Shown: positions 49,626 through 60,557, numbered from the stretch's first letter. The stretch is 64,000 nucleotides of DNA from an uncultured Alphaproteobacteria bacterium (GCA_943787225.1 CALSLP010000002.1:1-64000); one strand, 5' to 3'. Numbers and translations are program-made. Notes: generated from the letters alone by a model not told the origin.

Positions 49626-52600
49626 ATGAAGCTGATTGAACTCGCCGTCAGACGGCCAGTAGCCGTCCTGTCAGTTGTCCTAATGATTGTCCTCATGGGC
49701 TTTGTTGCTCTGAAAATTATCCCCATTCAAATGACACCGGACGTCCGCAAACCACTTCTCATCGTCCAGACGTCCTGGCCCGGCGCCTCTCCAGCCGAGG
49801 TTGAACGGGAAATTACCATCCCACAAGAAGAGCGTTTGAAAGGCCTTGAAGGCCTGGACCGGATGGAATCACGATCTCGCAGAGGCCGGTCTCAAATTAT
49901 TCTGGAATTCGATGTTAACGCAGACCGCAACCGATCGATTCTCCTCGTTAACAATCGGCTGCAACAAGTAACAGGTTTGCCGGAGGAAGCGGACGAACCA
50001 ATTCTGCGAACCCGCGATACCGACGACAATCCGATTGCCTGGTTCACGGTTGAAACGGTGGAAGGCAATAAGCGGCCTATCCGGTCTTATGGCGACTTTG
50101 TAGACGATACGGTACGCGACCGCCTTGAACGGGTCGATGGCGTTGCGCTGGTCAATGTTTATGGCGGCAATGAATCTGAAATTCGTGTCATCGTTGATCC
50201 GCAACGTCTTGCGCATTATCGCATGACCATTGCCGAGCTAAACAACGCCTTACGAGCAACCAACATCAATCTCTCCGCCGGCGAGGTAGATGAAGGGAAG
50301 CGACAATATACTGTCCGCACCCAAAGTGAATTGAACACCGTAGAACGGGTTAGCGAAGTTGTTCTACGCACCCAGCAAGATCCAGTTTCGGGCCGTGTAC
50401 TGCGCGTGCGAGTTGGCGATATTGCCCACGTCGAATTCGGGCACAAGAAAAGAAGCGCCCGTATACGGAACCGGGGCAAAAACGCCATTGTCGTCAATAC
50501 AGTCCGCGATACCGGCGCCAATGTCATCGAGACGATGGAGACCATTCGCAAGGTCGTCGCTGACTTGAACCGCGATGTCATGCCTGCCGAGGGGCTCATC
50601 ATAAAACAGGTTCGCGATGATACGGTTTATATCAACTTCGCCATAAACCTGGTGACACAGAATATTTGGCTGGGCGGCACGATGGCCGCGATTATCCTCT
50701 TTCTGTTCTTACGATCCTTTGGCGCAACAGCTGTTGTCACCTTGGCCATTCCAGTTTCTGTCATCGGGTCTTTCGTGGCGTTGGCCGCGCTGGGCCGGTC
50801 GATCAATGTGATATCACTGGCCGGTATCGCCTTTGCGGTCGGTATGGTGGTCGATGCGGCGATTGTTGTGCTGGAAAATATTTACCGGCATCGGGAGATG
50901 GGACGCTCAAAGCTTGAAGGCGCCGTCCGAGGCGCAAGCGAGGTTTGGGGTGCCATTATGGCATCAGCAATAACAACCGTTGTGGTTTTTGCGCCCATCT
51001 TGGTGATGAACCTGGTCGTCGGCCAATTGTTCCGGGACATTGCGGTTGCCCTCTCCGTCGCAGTTCTTCTGTCCCTTATTGTCTCGATTACAGTTGTCCC
51101 CGCCCTCGCGAACAGACTTCTGGGCGACAATACACATGACCTCACAAAAAGGCGCCGCATTCCAATTCTTGACGGGTTTGCAAGCGCCTTTGTGCGTTTC
51201 GTGACAGGGTTTACCCGCATCGTTATTCACAACCGCGCGCTCGCAGGTCTGGTTGTAATATGTGTTTGTGGGCTAGCAGGTTTTGGAACCTGGGCGTTCT
51301 TACCCAAGTTGAGCTATCTACCAAGTGGCAACCAGAATTTTGTCCTCGCCATTGCCAATCCACCGCCCGGCTACAACCTCAAAACGCTGAATACTATGGC
51401 GACCAAAGTTGAAAACATGACCCGCCCTTACTGGTCGAAGGAAGGTGAAAAACCCAAGGAATGTCCGAGCTGGTACAAGAGAGCGAGTCTCTTTCCACCG
51501 AACATTGAATCCTGCGACCTTGGCCAGGTTAAAATTGACCGCTTCTTTTTTGTCACTCGCTCGACATCAACCTTCATGGGCGCTTCAGCAACCGATCCGT
51601 CTCGCGCGAAAGAGCTCGTTCCCATCATGCGCCGCGCCGTGTTCAGCGAGCCCGGCACGTTCGGTTTCGCACGGCAACGTGCATTATTTGGCCGAGGATT
51701 TGGCGGATCAGAGATTATCGACCTGGATATTACAGGCCCCGATCTCGAGACATTGCTGGCCCTGGCCCGCGAGGGGGTACAAAAATTGCGTCAGGAATTG
51801 CCGTCGGCAAGAGTACGGCCGCGACCCGGCCTGGAACTCGGTGCCCCCGAAGTTCGGCTTATCCCCAATCTGTTGCGCCTCGCAGATGTCGGCCTGACAG
51901 CGCGTGACCTTGGTCTTTCCGTGGATGTCTTTAATGACGGGCTGCGCGTAACCGAAGTCACCAAAGGGAGTAAGCGGGTCGATCTCACACTAATGGGCCT
52001 GGCGGATAAAGTTACTTCAACACAGGGGATTGGCAATCTGCCAGTTGTAACGCGGACCGGCCAAATTCTACCCGCCTCCTCCCTGGCCAGAATCGAAGTC
52101 ACGGAGGGGCCAACACAAATTCGCCATTTAGAACGCGTTAGAACCGTTACCCTACAGGTACGCCCCCCTGAAGACATTGCCCTGGAAACAGCAATTCAGA
52201 GAGTGCAGGAAAAGGTCATTGCCCCGATGACCAAACAAGGCCTTCCTCCAGGCGTTCGCCTGACAATGTCCGGCACCGCTGACGAGCTGAATAAAACCTG
52301 GGATGTAATGCTCTGGAACCTCCTGATCGCAGTTGCGATTGTCTATCTGGTGATGGCGATTCTGTTCGAGAGTTTCATCTTTCCGCTCATTATTATGTTC
52401 TCCGTCCCGCTGGCCACTGCTGGCGGCGTTGCCGGGCTATCCATTCTGAATATCTACACATTCCAGGCTCTGGATATGCTAACGCTTCTTGGCTTTGTGA
52501 TCCTGATTGGCACGGTGGTAAATAATGCCATCCTGCTCGTGCATCAAACGCTGCATCATGTCCGGGTCGAGGCGATGGATGCCTATGATGCCATTGCGGA

Positions 52601-52859
52601 AGCCACACGAAACCGTATTCGGCCGATCTTTATGTCGACCTTAACGAGCGTGTTCGGCATGTTGCCGTTAGTCGCCGTGCCGGGTGCCGGGTCAGAGCTG
52701 TATCGCGGTCTTGGTTCCGTTGTGTTGGGAGGGCTGGCAATGTCCGCCGTTCTGACATTGCTGATCATCCCGCCACTGCTGTCTTTCGTGGCACCCCTTC
52801 TGAGACGTCAGCAAGGGTCAATGGCGAATGAAGTTCCGATAGCCGCAGCCGCCGAATAA
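49626..52859 (+). CDS. RND-family efflux transporter (AcrB/HAE1-like)
   Basis: This 1077-residue inner-membrane proton antiporter has 12 membrane helices in two groups and two large periplasmic loops. It starts MKLIELAVRRPVAVLSVVLM, has the conserved GMVVDAAIVVLENIYRHRE (charged residues of the proton path in helix 4) and the second-half RPIFMSTLTSVFGMLPL. The substrate may be a drug, a lipid or a metal and cannot be told. No TolC-like outer membrane gene is next to it. It and the adaptor form an operon. Confidence 0.9.
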   Translation: MKLIELAVRRPVAVLSVVLMIVLMGFVALKIIPIQMTPDVRKPLLIVQTSWPGASPAEVEREITIPQEERLKGLEGLDRMESRSRRGRSQIILEFDVNADRNRSILLVNNRLQQVTGLPEEADEPILRTRDTDDNPIAWFTVETVEGNKRPIRSYGDFVDDTVRDRLERVDGVALVNVYGGNESEIRVIVDPQRLAHYRMTIAELNNALRATNINLSAGEVDEGKRQYTVRTQSELNTVERVSEVVLRTQQDPVSGRVLRVRVGDIAHVEFGHKKRSARIRNRGKNAIVVNTVRDTGANVIETMETIRKVVADLNRDVMPAEGLIIKQVRDDTVYINFAINLVTQNIWLGGTMAAIILFLFLRSFGATAVVTLAIPVSVIGSFVALAALGRSINVISLAGIAFAVGMVVDAAIVVLENIYRHREMGRSKLEGAVRGASEVWGAIMASAITTVVVFAPILVMNLVVGQLFRDIAVALSVAVLLSLIVSITVVPALANRLLGDNTHDLTKRRRIPILDGFASAFVRFVTGFTRIVIHNRALAGLVVICVCGLAGFGTWAFLPKLSYLPSGNQNFVLAIANPPPGYNLKTLNTMATKVENMTRPYWSKEGEKPKECPSWYKRASLFPPNIESCDLGQVKIDRFFFVTRSTSTFMGASATDPSRAKELVPIMRRAVFSEPGTFGFARQRALFGRGFGGSEIIDLDITGPDLETLLALAREGVQKLRQELPSARVRPRPGLELGAPEVRLIPNLLRLADVGLTARDLGLSVDVFNDGLRVTEVTKGSKRVDLTLMGLADKVTSTQGIGNLPVVTRTGQILPASSLARIEVTEGPTQIRHLERVRTVTLQVRPPEDIALETAIQRVQEKVIAPMTKQGLPPGVRLTMSGTADELNKTWDVMLWNLLIAVAIVYLVMAILFESFIFPLIIMFSVPLATAGGVAGLSILNIYTFQALDMLTLLGFVILIGTVVNNAILLVHQTLHHVRVEAMDAYDAIAEATRNRIRPIFMSTLTSVFGMLPLVAVPGAGSELYRGLGSVVLGGLAMSAVLTLLIIPPLLSFVAPLLRRQQGSMANEVPIAAAAE

Positions 52860-52868
52860 AACGGCTGG

Positions 52869-53732
52869 TTAAAACGCGTTCAGCGGAATTTTCAGGAAGC
52901 GGCCTCCACCGGATTCTTTTGGCGGCAGCTCTCCTGCCCGCATATTCACCTGAATGGCGGGCAGAACCAGCCTCGGCATCGAGAGCGTTGCGTCGCGTTC
53001 TTCCCGCATCGCAATAAATTCTTCTGCGGACTTGCCACCGCCGACATGAATATTCTTGTCGCGCTGCTCTGCCACGCTCGTCTCCCAACAACAATCACGC
53101 GAGCCGCCGCAGCCGTAGTCATGGTTGAGCAACAATCGCGTTTCAGGAGGCAACGCCAATATTTTTTGCAGCGAATTATAGAGCTGCGCTGCGCTTCCTC
53201 CAGGAAAGTCGCACCGTGCAGTTCCCGAATCCGGCATAAAAAACGTGTCCCCCGTAAAGGCACAGTCTTCAACGACATAGGTTGCACAGGCAGGGGTGTG
53301 TCCTGGCGTGTGAATAACCCGGACTTCAAGGTTGCCGATTGAAAAAACGTCATTATCGTCAAAGAGGACATCAAACTGCGAGCCATCTCGCGTGAAATCA
53401 TCCCTCAAATTGTAGATGGCACCGAATTTTTTCTGTACATCAACGACACCGGAACCGATTGCGGTTTTGCCGCCGAGCTTTGCTTTCAAGTATGAGGAAG
53501 CGGTCAGGTGATCAGCATGGACATGGGTTTCCAGTATCCAGGAGACCGTTAACCCTTCCCTATCGACATAGCTGATAATTTCATCGGCGGACTGGGTCGC
53601 TGTCCTCCCTGCCGCCAAATCGAAATCGAGAACTGGGTCAATGATGGCACAGTTTCGGGTTTCGTTATCGCAAACCACATGTGTTGCGTTATTGGTCGCC
53701 GGATCAAAAAAAGTTTTTACAAATTCGGTCAT
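52869..53732 (-). CDS. Persulfide-dioxygenase-like metallo-hydrolase (ETHE1/Blh type)
   Basis: The 287-residue MBL-fold protein has THVHADHLTASSYLKAKLGG, IHTPGHTPACATYVVEDCAF and TGDTFFMPDSGTARCDFPGG, and LLNHDYG near the end, the pattern of ETHE1-type persulfide dioxygenases, which oxidise glutathione persulfide to sulfite with iron. The divergent SoeABC-like genes would remove that sulfite, which supports the assignment. Other MBL enzymes of this subtype exist, so the substrate is inferred. The C-terminal part has a short Pro/Met-containing tail. Confidence 0.75.
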   Translation of the reverse strand: MTEFVKTFFDPATNNATHVVCDNETRNCAIIDPVLDFDLAAGRTATQSADEIISYVDREGLTVSWILETHVHADHLTASSYLKAKLGGKTAIGSGVVDVQKKFGAIYNLRDDFTRDGSQFDVLFDDNDVFSIGNLEVRVIHTPGHTPACATYVVEDCAFTGDTFFMPDSGTARCDFPGGSAAQLYNSLQKILALPPETRLLLNHDYGCGGSRDCCWETSVAEQRDKNIHVGGGKSAEEFIAMREERDATLSMPRLVLPAIQVNMRAGELPPKESGGGRFLKIPLNAF

Positions 53733-53888
53733 ATATCAGACTTTTTTTCTGGAATTCGGTTCAATCACAGCACGCAATTTTGTATAATGCAAAGGTTAGC
53801 TTGTTTTTTTTGTTCTTCACAATCTGCGGATTTGACGGCAGCCGCGTTCTCTTTTAACAAGGCAGCCAACAATGGGAGCTTTTCGTTT

Positions 53889-56787
53889 ATGACTCGCGGG
53901 TACTTCGACCCTATCGAAGAGATCGACACGTCACCCACGATCTCAGACGAAATCAAAGAAACCACCTGTTACATGTGTGCGTGCCGGTGCGGCATCAAAG
54001 TGCACATGAAAGATGGTGGTATCCGCTATATCGAGGGCAACCGCGATCACCCGGTTAATAAGGGCGTTTTGTGCGCCAAAGGGTCAGCCGGGATCATGAA
54101 CCATTATTCGCCGGCCCGGCTAACCAAACCGCTCAAACGGGTTGGCGATCGGGGCCAGGCCGAATTCAAAGAAATCGAATGGGACGAAGCGCTGGAGCTC
54201 GCCAGCACATGGCTCGGCGATATCCGCAAATCCGACCCTCGCAAACTCGCCTTCTTTACCGGCCGCGACCAGAGCCAGGCGCTTACCGGCTGGTGGGCCA
54301 GCCAATTCGGCACCCCAAACCACGCTGCCCATGGCGGCTTCTGTTCGGTCAATATGGCCGCAGGCGGTATATACACCATCGGCGGGTCGTTCTGGGAATT
54401 TGGCGAACCTGACTGGGACCTCACCAAATATATGCTGATGTTTGGTGTTGCCGAAGATCACGACAGCAATCCCATCAAAGCCGGGCTTTCGAAACTCAAA
54501 AAGAACGGCGCCAAATTCGTTTCGCTAAACCCCATCCGGACGGGCTATTCCGCGATTGCCGATGAGTGGATTGGTATTCGTCCCGGCACCGATGGAAAAT
54601 TTGTCCTGGCACTGGTTCACGAGCTGCTTAAAGCCGACAAGATCGATCTGGAATATATCGTCCGATACACCAACCTGCCCTGGCTGGTTATCCAGAACCC
54701 GGGAGAAGCCGATGACGGGCTATTCGTCCGCGGTATCGATGACGAACCAATTTGCTGGGACACCGGCACCAATCAAGCTGCCGACGCCCGGCTGGCCGGG
54801 GTTTCCCCCGCCTTAACAGGTTCCTTTACAATGGAAGATGGCCGCAAGGCCGTGCCAGCCTTTGCGCTAATGGCCGAACGCTATCTCGATGAAAGCTATT
54901 CACCGGAAGAGGCCGAAAAAGAAACCGGCGTGCCAGCGCGAACGATCCGTCGTATCGCTGCCGAAATTGCCGATGTCGCTTTCGAACAACAGATCGAAAT
55001 CGATCAGCCCTGGACCGATTGGGCCGGGCGCAAACATGACAAAATGATCGGGCGACCGATTACAATGCATGCGATGCGCGGTATCTCCGCCCATTCAAAT
55101 GGGTTCCATACCTGCCGGGCGATTCACCTTGCTCCAGATTCTATTGGGCAGTATCGATTGCCCGGGTGGCTTCCGGTATAAGCCGCCATTCCCAAAGGCA
55201 GCACCGCCACCGCTAAAACCAACCGGCAAACCCGGTCAAATCGCACCGAACACACCGATGGCAGGCCCACCGCTTGGCTTCCCGGCCGGGCCCGAAGACT
55301 TGCTCGTTGAAGAAGACGGAACGCCACGTCGGATCGATCACGCCTTTTCATGGGAAGCCCCCATTGCGGCGCATGGCATGATGCACATGGTCATCAGCAA
55401 CGCCCATAATCATGACCCCTATCCGGTCGATCTGCTGTTTATGTATATGGCCAATATGAGCTGGAACTCGTCGATGAATACGGCGGGTACTAAAGAAATG
55501 CTTACCGCCAAGGACGAAGAAACCGGCGAATACCGTATTCCCAAGATCATGTATTCGGATGCCTATTTCTCGGAGATGGTCGCCTATGCCGACCTCGTCC
55601 TGCCGGATACGACTTACCTCGAACGTTGGGATTGTATCTCTCTTCTTGATCGCCCGATTTGCAGCGCTGAAAGCGCGGCGGACGCCATCCGCCAACCCGT
55701 CGTCGAACCAGACCGGGACGTCCGTCCCTTCCAAAGCGTGCTGATTGATCTTGGCGCGCGAATTGGTCTTCCCGGTCTCACCAATGAAGATGGCAGCGCT
55801 AAATATCCCGGCGGCTATCCTGATTACCTCGTCAATCACGAACGGGCACCGGGCATCGGGTCACTCGCCGGGTGGCGCGGTGAAGATGGCAAGAGCCATG
55901 GTACCGGCGCTCCCAACAAGAATCAGCTCGACAAGTATGTTGAGAACGGCTGCTTCTGGGAGCACAAGCTGCCCCCTGAACAGCATTATTTTAAACATGC
56001 TAATCGCGACTATCTCGACTACGCCGCCTCCGTCGGATTTATCGGCTCTGCCAATCAGATCATTATGCAGGTCTATTCCGAGCCCTTGCAGAAATTCAGG
56101 CTGGCGGCACAGGGACATGGCGACATCCAGCCGCCGGATGAACACCGCGATCGCATCGAAAAATATTTCGACCCGATGCCGATCTGGTATCCACCCTTTG
56201 AAGGTGCCGCTCTCGACACCAGTGAATATCCCATGCATGCGCTCACTCAGCGCCCGATGGCGATGTATCATAGCTGGGGAGGGCAAAACGCCTGGCTCCG
56301 CCAAATTCACGGCACCAACCCGCTTTATATCAATCGCAAGACTGCCGAAGCCCAAGACATCGAAGATGGCGATTGGATTTGGGTGATTAGTCACCACAGT
56401 CGCGTCAAGGCGAAAGCAAAGCTGATGGAGGGCGTAAATGGCGACACAGTGTGGACCTGGAACGCCATCGGCAAACAAAAAGGCGCCTGGAACCTCGACC
56501 CGAAAGCACCGGAGGCCAAGACAGGTTTTCTGCTCAATCACGTTATTTCTGAGCTGTTACCGCCCAAGGGTGACGGATTCCGCTACGCCAATTCAGATCC
56601 AGTAACCGGTCAGGCCGCCTGGTATGATTTGCGCGTACGGATCGAGAAATGCAGCGCAGAAGAAAGCACAGAAACCGAACCACAATTCAGCACGCTAAAA
56701 CCGCCAGAAGCACTGCCTGAACGGCCAGATATATTGCGCTATGGCAAGATGTATTCGCGCGCCTTTAAACGGGGTGACACTAAATGA
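53889..56787 (+). CDS. soeA: Molybdopterin oxidoreductase, SoeA-like sulfite dehydrogenase subunit (one frameshift)
   Basis: The repaired protein of about 965 residues belongs to the DMSO-reductase family. The N-terminal iron-sulfur motif is CYMCACRCGIKVHMKDGG with further Cys in GVLCAKGSAG. The molybdopterin regions include GRDQSQALTGWWASQFGTPN, MFGVAEDHDSNPIK and LNPIRTGYSAIADEWIGIRPG. The C-terminal part has LHLLQILLGSIDCPGGF-like text and DLVLPDTTYLERWDCISLLD. The frame breaks near 55130, where removing one base joins CRAIHL to LQILLGSID. Together with the 4Fe-4S and DmsC-type genes that follow it fits SoeABC, which oxidises sulfite to sulfate and passes electrons to quinone. The start at 53889 follows GGGAG. 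Confidence 0.75.
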
Positions 56788-57440
56788 CTCAAATCCCCGT
56801 AAATACCACTGGCAAAAAACTCGGGCTGGTCATCGACCTTGATATCTGCGTCGGCTGTCATGCCTGCGCCGTGAACTGCAAGGAATGGAATACCGGCGGA
56901 CACTCGGCCCCGCTGCCCGATACCGACCCGTTTGGTGAAAATGCCGAAGGCGTCTGGTTCAACAGGGTCCATACGTTTGAGTGCGGCGACGGCGCGGATA
57001 GCCGAACCGTTCATTTCCCCCGTTCATGCATGCATTGCGAAGAACCTGCCTGCGTCGAAGTTTGCCCAACGGGTGCTTCCTACAAACGGGCTGAAGACGG
57101 CATCGTTCTCGTCAACGAAGATATCTGCATCGGGTGCAAGCTGTGCAGCTGGGCCTGCCCCTATGGCGCACGCGAATATGACGGCGATGCCGGGGTGATG
57201 AAAAAATGCACCCTTTGTATTGATCGTATCTACAACGAGAACCTCGAAGAGGTAGACCGCGTTCCCGCCTGTGTCTCAACATGCCCGGTAAATGCCCGTC
57301 ACTTTGGCGATCTTGGCGACCCTAATTCCGATGTCTCCCGAATGGTTGAAGATCGAGGCGGATACGATCTAATGCCGGAACTGCATTACGCACCGGTCAA
57401 TAAATATCTGCCGCCGCGCCCCAAGAGCAGCTGGCTATGA
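56784..57440 (+). CDS. soeB: 4Fe-4S ferredoxin-type electron transfer subunit (SoeB-like)
   Basis: The 218-residue protein has four ferredoxin-like cysteine clusters: CVGCHACAVNCKEWN, CMHCEEPACVEVCPTGAS, CIGCKLCSWACPYG and CTLCIDRI followed by PACVSTCPVNAR. It passes electrons from the molybdenum subunit to the membrane. It overlaps the molybdenum subunit gene by four bases. GLVIDLDICVGCHACA is close to SoeB proteins of alphaproteobacteria. Confidence 0.8.
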   Translation: MTQIPVNTTGKKLGLVIDLDICVGCHACAVNCKEWNTGGHSAPLPDTDPFGENAEGVWFNRVHTFECGDGADSRTVHFPRSCMHCEEPACVEVCPTGASYKRAEDGIVLVNEDICIGCKLCSWACPYGAREYDGDAGVMKKCTLCIDRIYNENLEEVDRVPACVSTCPVNARHFGDLGDPNSDVSRMVEDRGGYDLMPELHYAPVNKYLPPRPKSSWL

Positions 57441-57558
57441 AGACGACCGCCCCCGGCAACTAAAACCTATCGAACCAACAGTAAGCGGCGAAGATGCCGG
57501 CGGCCTTTTCCGCTGGCTCGACAAAGTCCTCACACGATAGGCCAGGATTTAAGAAACG

Positions 57559-58506
57559 ATGCATCCCGCTTATTCCGTCATAATTTTCACGACTTTTTCC
57601 GGTGCCGGATACGGCCTGCTGTTTCTGATGGGGCTGTTCGCCGCCGGGCACTGGATCGAAGCAGACCGGTGGTTCGGATTCACCGGGTTTTTCCTGGCGT
57701 TCACGATGGTGATCAGCGGACTGCTCTCCTCGACTTTCCATCTCGGGCACCCGGAACGGGCATGGCGGGCGCTGTCACAATGGAAATCATCATGGCTGTC
57801 TCGTGAGGGCGTGTTGGCTGTCGCCGGGTTTGTGCCTTTCGGCCTCTTCGCCTTTGGCTGGGTCATTTATGAAAGCCACGATGGCGCCTGGCGTCTATTT
57901 GCAATTCTGTCAGTGCTGTTCGCTGTTTTGACGGTCTACGCGACATCAATGATTTATGCGACGCTGCGCACTATCCGCGCCTGGTTCAACCGCCATACTG
58001 TTCGTATCTATCTGGCCTTTGCGATCTGGACCGGCAGTGTCTGGTTTAACATGCTCGCCCATCTGTTCGACCTGCATACACCAGGCATTGGCATGATTGT
58101 CGTCGTCACTGGCGTCCTCGCCCTCTGGCTAAAACGCAAATACTGGATATTTCTCGACACCTCGCCAACATGGGTACCGCCAGAAAACGCGACGGGTCTC
58201 GGCGACCTCGGTACGGTCAGGCTACTAGACGCGCCTAATACGCAGGAAAATTATGTCCAGAAGGAAATGGGCTTTAGCATTGCGCGCAAACACTCAATCA
58301 AACTGCGCCGCTGGGCCTTCTTCGGATATTTCCTGATCCCCTGGCTGCTCGCCGTGGGCACCGTGGAAGCCGATCCCTGGCTAAAAATCCCGGCGGCGAT
58401 CCTGGCCGTGGTCTTTGTGATGGCCGGCACAATGCTAGAACGCTGGCTGTTCTTCGCAGAGGCCAAACACACAGTGATGCTCTATTACGGCGCTCAGGAT
58501 TCCTGA
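57559..58506 (+). CDS. soeC: DmsC-type membrane anchor subunit (SoeC-like)
   Basis: The 315-residue protein has about eight membrane segments and the family-like text HPAYSVIIFTTFSGAGYGLL and STFHLGHPERAWRALSQWKS, typical of DmsC/SoeC anchors. It would connect the two soluble subunits to the quinone pool. It follows the iron-sulfur gene by about 120 bp on the same strand. Confidence 0.78.
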   Translation: MHPAYSVIIFTTFSGAGYGLLFLMGLFAAGHWIEADRWFGFTGFFLAFTMVISGLLSSTFHLGHPERAWRALSQWKSSWLSREGVLAVAGFVPFGLFAFGWVIYESHDGAWRLFAILSVLFAVLTVYATSMIYATLRTIRAWFNRHTVRIYLAFAIWTGSVWFNMLAHLFDLHTPGIGMIVVVTGVLALWLKRKYWIFLDTSPTWVPPENATGLGDLGTVRLLDAPNTQENYVQKEMGFSIARKHSIKLRRWAFFGYFLIPWLLAVGTVEADPWLKIPAAILAVVFVMAGTMLERWLFFAEAKHTVMLYYGAQDS

Positions 58507-58526
58507 AGGCGCTATTGCGCGTTGGC

Positions 58527-59274
58527 TCAAATCACCCGTTCGGTGAAGACGCCCCTGACATCCATTTCGTAATCAAGGCCATCGACAGGCGGGCGGGCGT
58601 AATTCCAGGTTAGCCCGCTTTTTACGGCACCCCGCGAGACAATCTCGTCTGCCAAAAATGGATGTAAGTCATAGACCGTATAAGCCTGCGTCACGGTCGT
58701 ATCAGCCCATGTTTTGCCGAGCGCCGCCATCCGCGCTTCCATCACACCTAATACATATGCCGCTTTTTCACGCATGGCGTCCGGCGACTGATCACCGAGA
58801 CGGATAATTCGATCTTCATAGGTGCCATGACCTTCGGGGGCTTCAGCCGACCCGGCGATCACGAAACTACCGTCATCCTTATCGCTCGGAACAGTATAGG
58901 AAAATGCCTGTAAAGCTGGGCTCAGCGGGCGGGTCAACTTCCGGACAAACATTCGACCGGGCAACCGGGTTCTCGTCGTCCTTGAAGATTCCCCAGCGCT
59001 CCAAAGTACCGACATAAACACGGTTGAAGTCAATGAACCCTTGCTCGGTAAAGGGCGCTGGTGAGCGCAACTCACAGGCACAGAATGATGTCAGAGGCAG
59101 CCCCATGGCCTTGAGATGTGCTTCTATCCGGACAAACCCTTCTTCGATGGCGACCGGCGATTTAAAGCGGGCGCGCTCAATCGCAAAGCCCGGTTCAGCA
59201 GCGACGCCGCCAGAATATTGAAAAGGGCCCCGCACATAGCGGTAACCGCCCGGTTCGAAAGTCGCTGTTTCCAT
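58527..59274 (-). CDS. RidA-like protein (one frameshift)
   Basis: The repaired protein is about 248 residues. It has GGYRYVRGPFQYSGGVAAEP at the start, a middle FCACELRSPAPFTEQGFIDF and FNRVYVGTLERWGIF, then FSYTVPSDKDDGSFVIAGSA, and a C-terminal domain with DAMREKAAYVLGVMEARMA and TQAYTVYD. The last part resembles the RidA/YER057c fold, which hydrolyses reactive enamines and imines. The frame breaks in the GGG at 58918-58920; removing one base joins AEP to ALQAFSYTV. It follows a class V aminotransferase gene on the same strand; such enzymes can generate enamines, which would suit the pairing. Confidence 0.55.
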
Positions 59275-59287
59275 ATTTATTACTCCA

Positions 59288-60463
59288 TTATCCGAGGACA
59301 GCCCGCGCCGCTGGGAGTGCCGCGCCGGTATTTATCGCAGCGCCTTGCTCAGCCAATACATCTTCCATGGCACTCAGGAACAAGGTGACATGTTCACCGG
59401 TAGCGCTTTGGCCCATCAGGCCAACACGCCACACCTTGCCAGCAAGATCACCCAGCCCGGCACCAATTTCCAGATTATAACGAGAGAGCAATGTACCCCG
59501 GACAACCGCCTCATCGACGCCTTCAGGTATCGAAACGGTATTCAACTGTGGAAGTCGATAGGCTTTATCGACAATGAGAGACAGCCCCATAGCCTCAACG
59601 CCATCACGCAAGGCGTTGTGCATCGTGGCGTGTCGCGCCCAGGCCTGCTCAAGACCTTCCTCTTCCAGCATCACCAAAGATTCATGGATTGCGTAGAGCG
59701 GATTGATCGGCGCCGTGTGATGATAAACGCGAGCGCCGTCACCACTCCAATACCCCATTACCAAATTGAGATCCATGAACCAGCTTTGAACCTTGTGATT
59801 GCGGCTACGCACAACATCGGCCGCCTTTTCGCTGATCGTCAATGGTGAAATACCGGGCATACAGGACAGACATTTCTGCGACCCGGAATAGACCGCATCT
59901 GCGCCCCACTCATCCGTGAGAACGGGCGTTCCACCGAGAGACGTTACCGCATCAACAATCGTCAGCGCCCCGTGCTCCTGGGCCATGGCACAAATAGCCG
60001 CCGCATCGGACTGAACACCGGTTGAAGTTTCTGCATGCACGAAAGCAACCGCTTTAACACCTGGGTTGGCTTTCAGCGCCTCTTCGACCTTGCTGACATC
60101 AACGGGCTTACCCCAGTCGTCCATAACCATGATGGCCGTTCCGCCACAGCGTTCGACATTCTCCTTCATACGGCCACCGAAAGCCCCGTTCTGGCAAACA
60201 ATGACCGTATCACCGGCTTCCACCAGATTGACGAAACAGGTTTCCATGCCGACCGACCCCGGACCAGACACTGGGATAGTCAGCGCGTTCTTGGTCTTAA
60301 ACGCATAACGGAGCATTTCCTTGACCTCCTCCATCATCCGCGAGAATTCAGGATCAAGATGGCCGATGGTTGGACGCGCCATTGCCCCCAAAACACGAGG
60401 GTGAACATCGGAAGGGCCCGGGCCCATGAGCCGCCGCACAGGCGGATTAAACGAAGAGGTCAT
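59288..60463 (-). CDS. Class V aminotransferase (alanine/serine-glyoxylate type)
   Basis: The 391-residue PLP enzyme has the AGXT/SGAT-type layout: MGPGPSDVHPRVLGAMARPT at the start, TIPVSGPGSVGMETCFVNL, FVHAETSTGVQSDAA, IVDAVTSLGGTP, and the PLP-binding lysine in YSGSQKCLSCMPG. Members use serine, alanine or glyoxylate; some act on taurine or sulfopyruvate, which would be attractive near sulfite dehydrogenase genes but cannot be shown here. It is followed on the same strand by the RidA-like gene. Confidence 0.8.
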   Translation of the reverse strand: MTSSFNPPVRRLMGPGPSDVHPRVLGAMARPTIGHLDPEFSRMMEEVKEMLRYAFKTKNALTIPVSGPGSVGMETCFVNLVEAGDTVIVCQNGAFGGRMKENVERCGGTAIMVMDDWGKPVDVSKVEEALKANPGVKAVAFVHAETSTGVQSDAAAICAMAQEHGALTIVDAVTSLGGTPVLTDEWGADAVYSGSQKCLSCMPGISPLTISEKAADVVRSRNHKVQSWFMDLNLVMGYWSGDGARVYHHTAPINPLYAIHESLVMLEEEGLEQAWARHATMHNALRDGVEAMGLSLIVDKAYRLPQLNTVSIPEGVDEAVVRGTLLSRYNLEIGAGLGDLAGKVWRVGLMGQSATGEHVTLFLSAMEDVLAEQGAAINTGAALPAARAVLG

Positions 60464-60557
60464 TGAAACTGCTTTCTGTTCTTAACAAGAATAATTCTTG
60501 TCATACCCTAATCTATAAAGGTCTCAGCGAAAACGGCAGTCAGACCTCAATACAATT

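Noticed and set aside
53679..53888. N-terminal extension of the SoeA-like protein
   Set aside because: It overlaps the divergent metallo-hydrolase gene; the start at 53889 has a good ribosome site and fits the family.
55120..55140. Selenocysteine or stop readthrough in the SoeA-like gene
   Set aside because: The problem is a frame change, not an in-frame TGA, and one-base removal restores family text.
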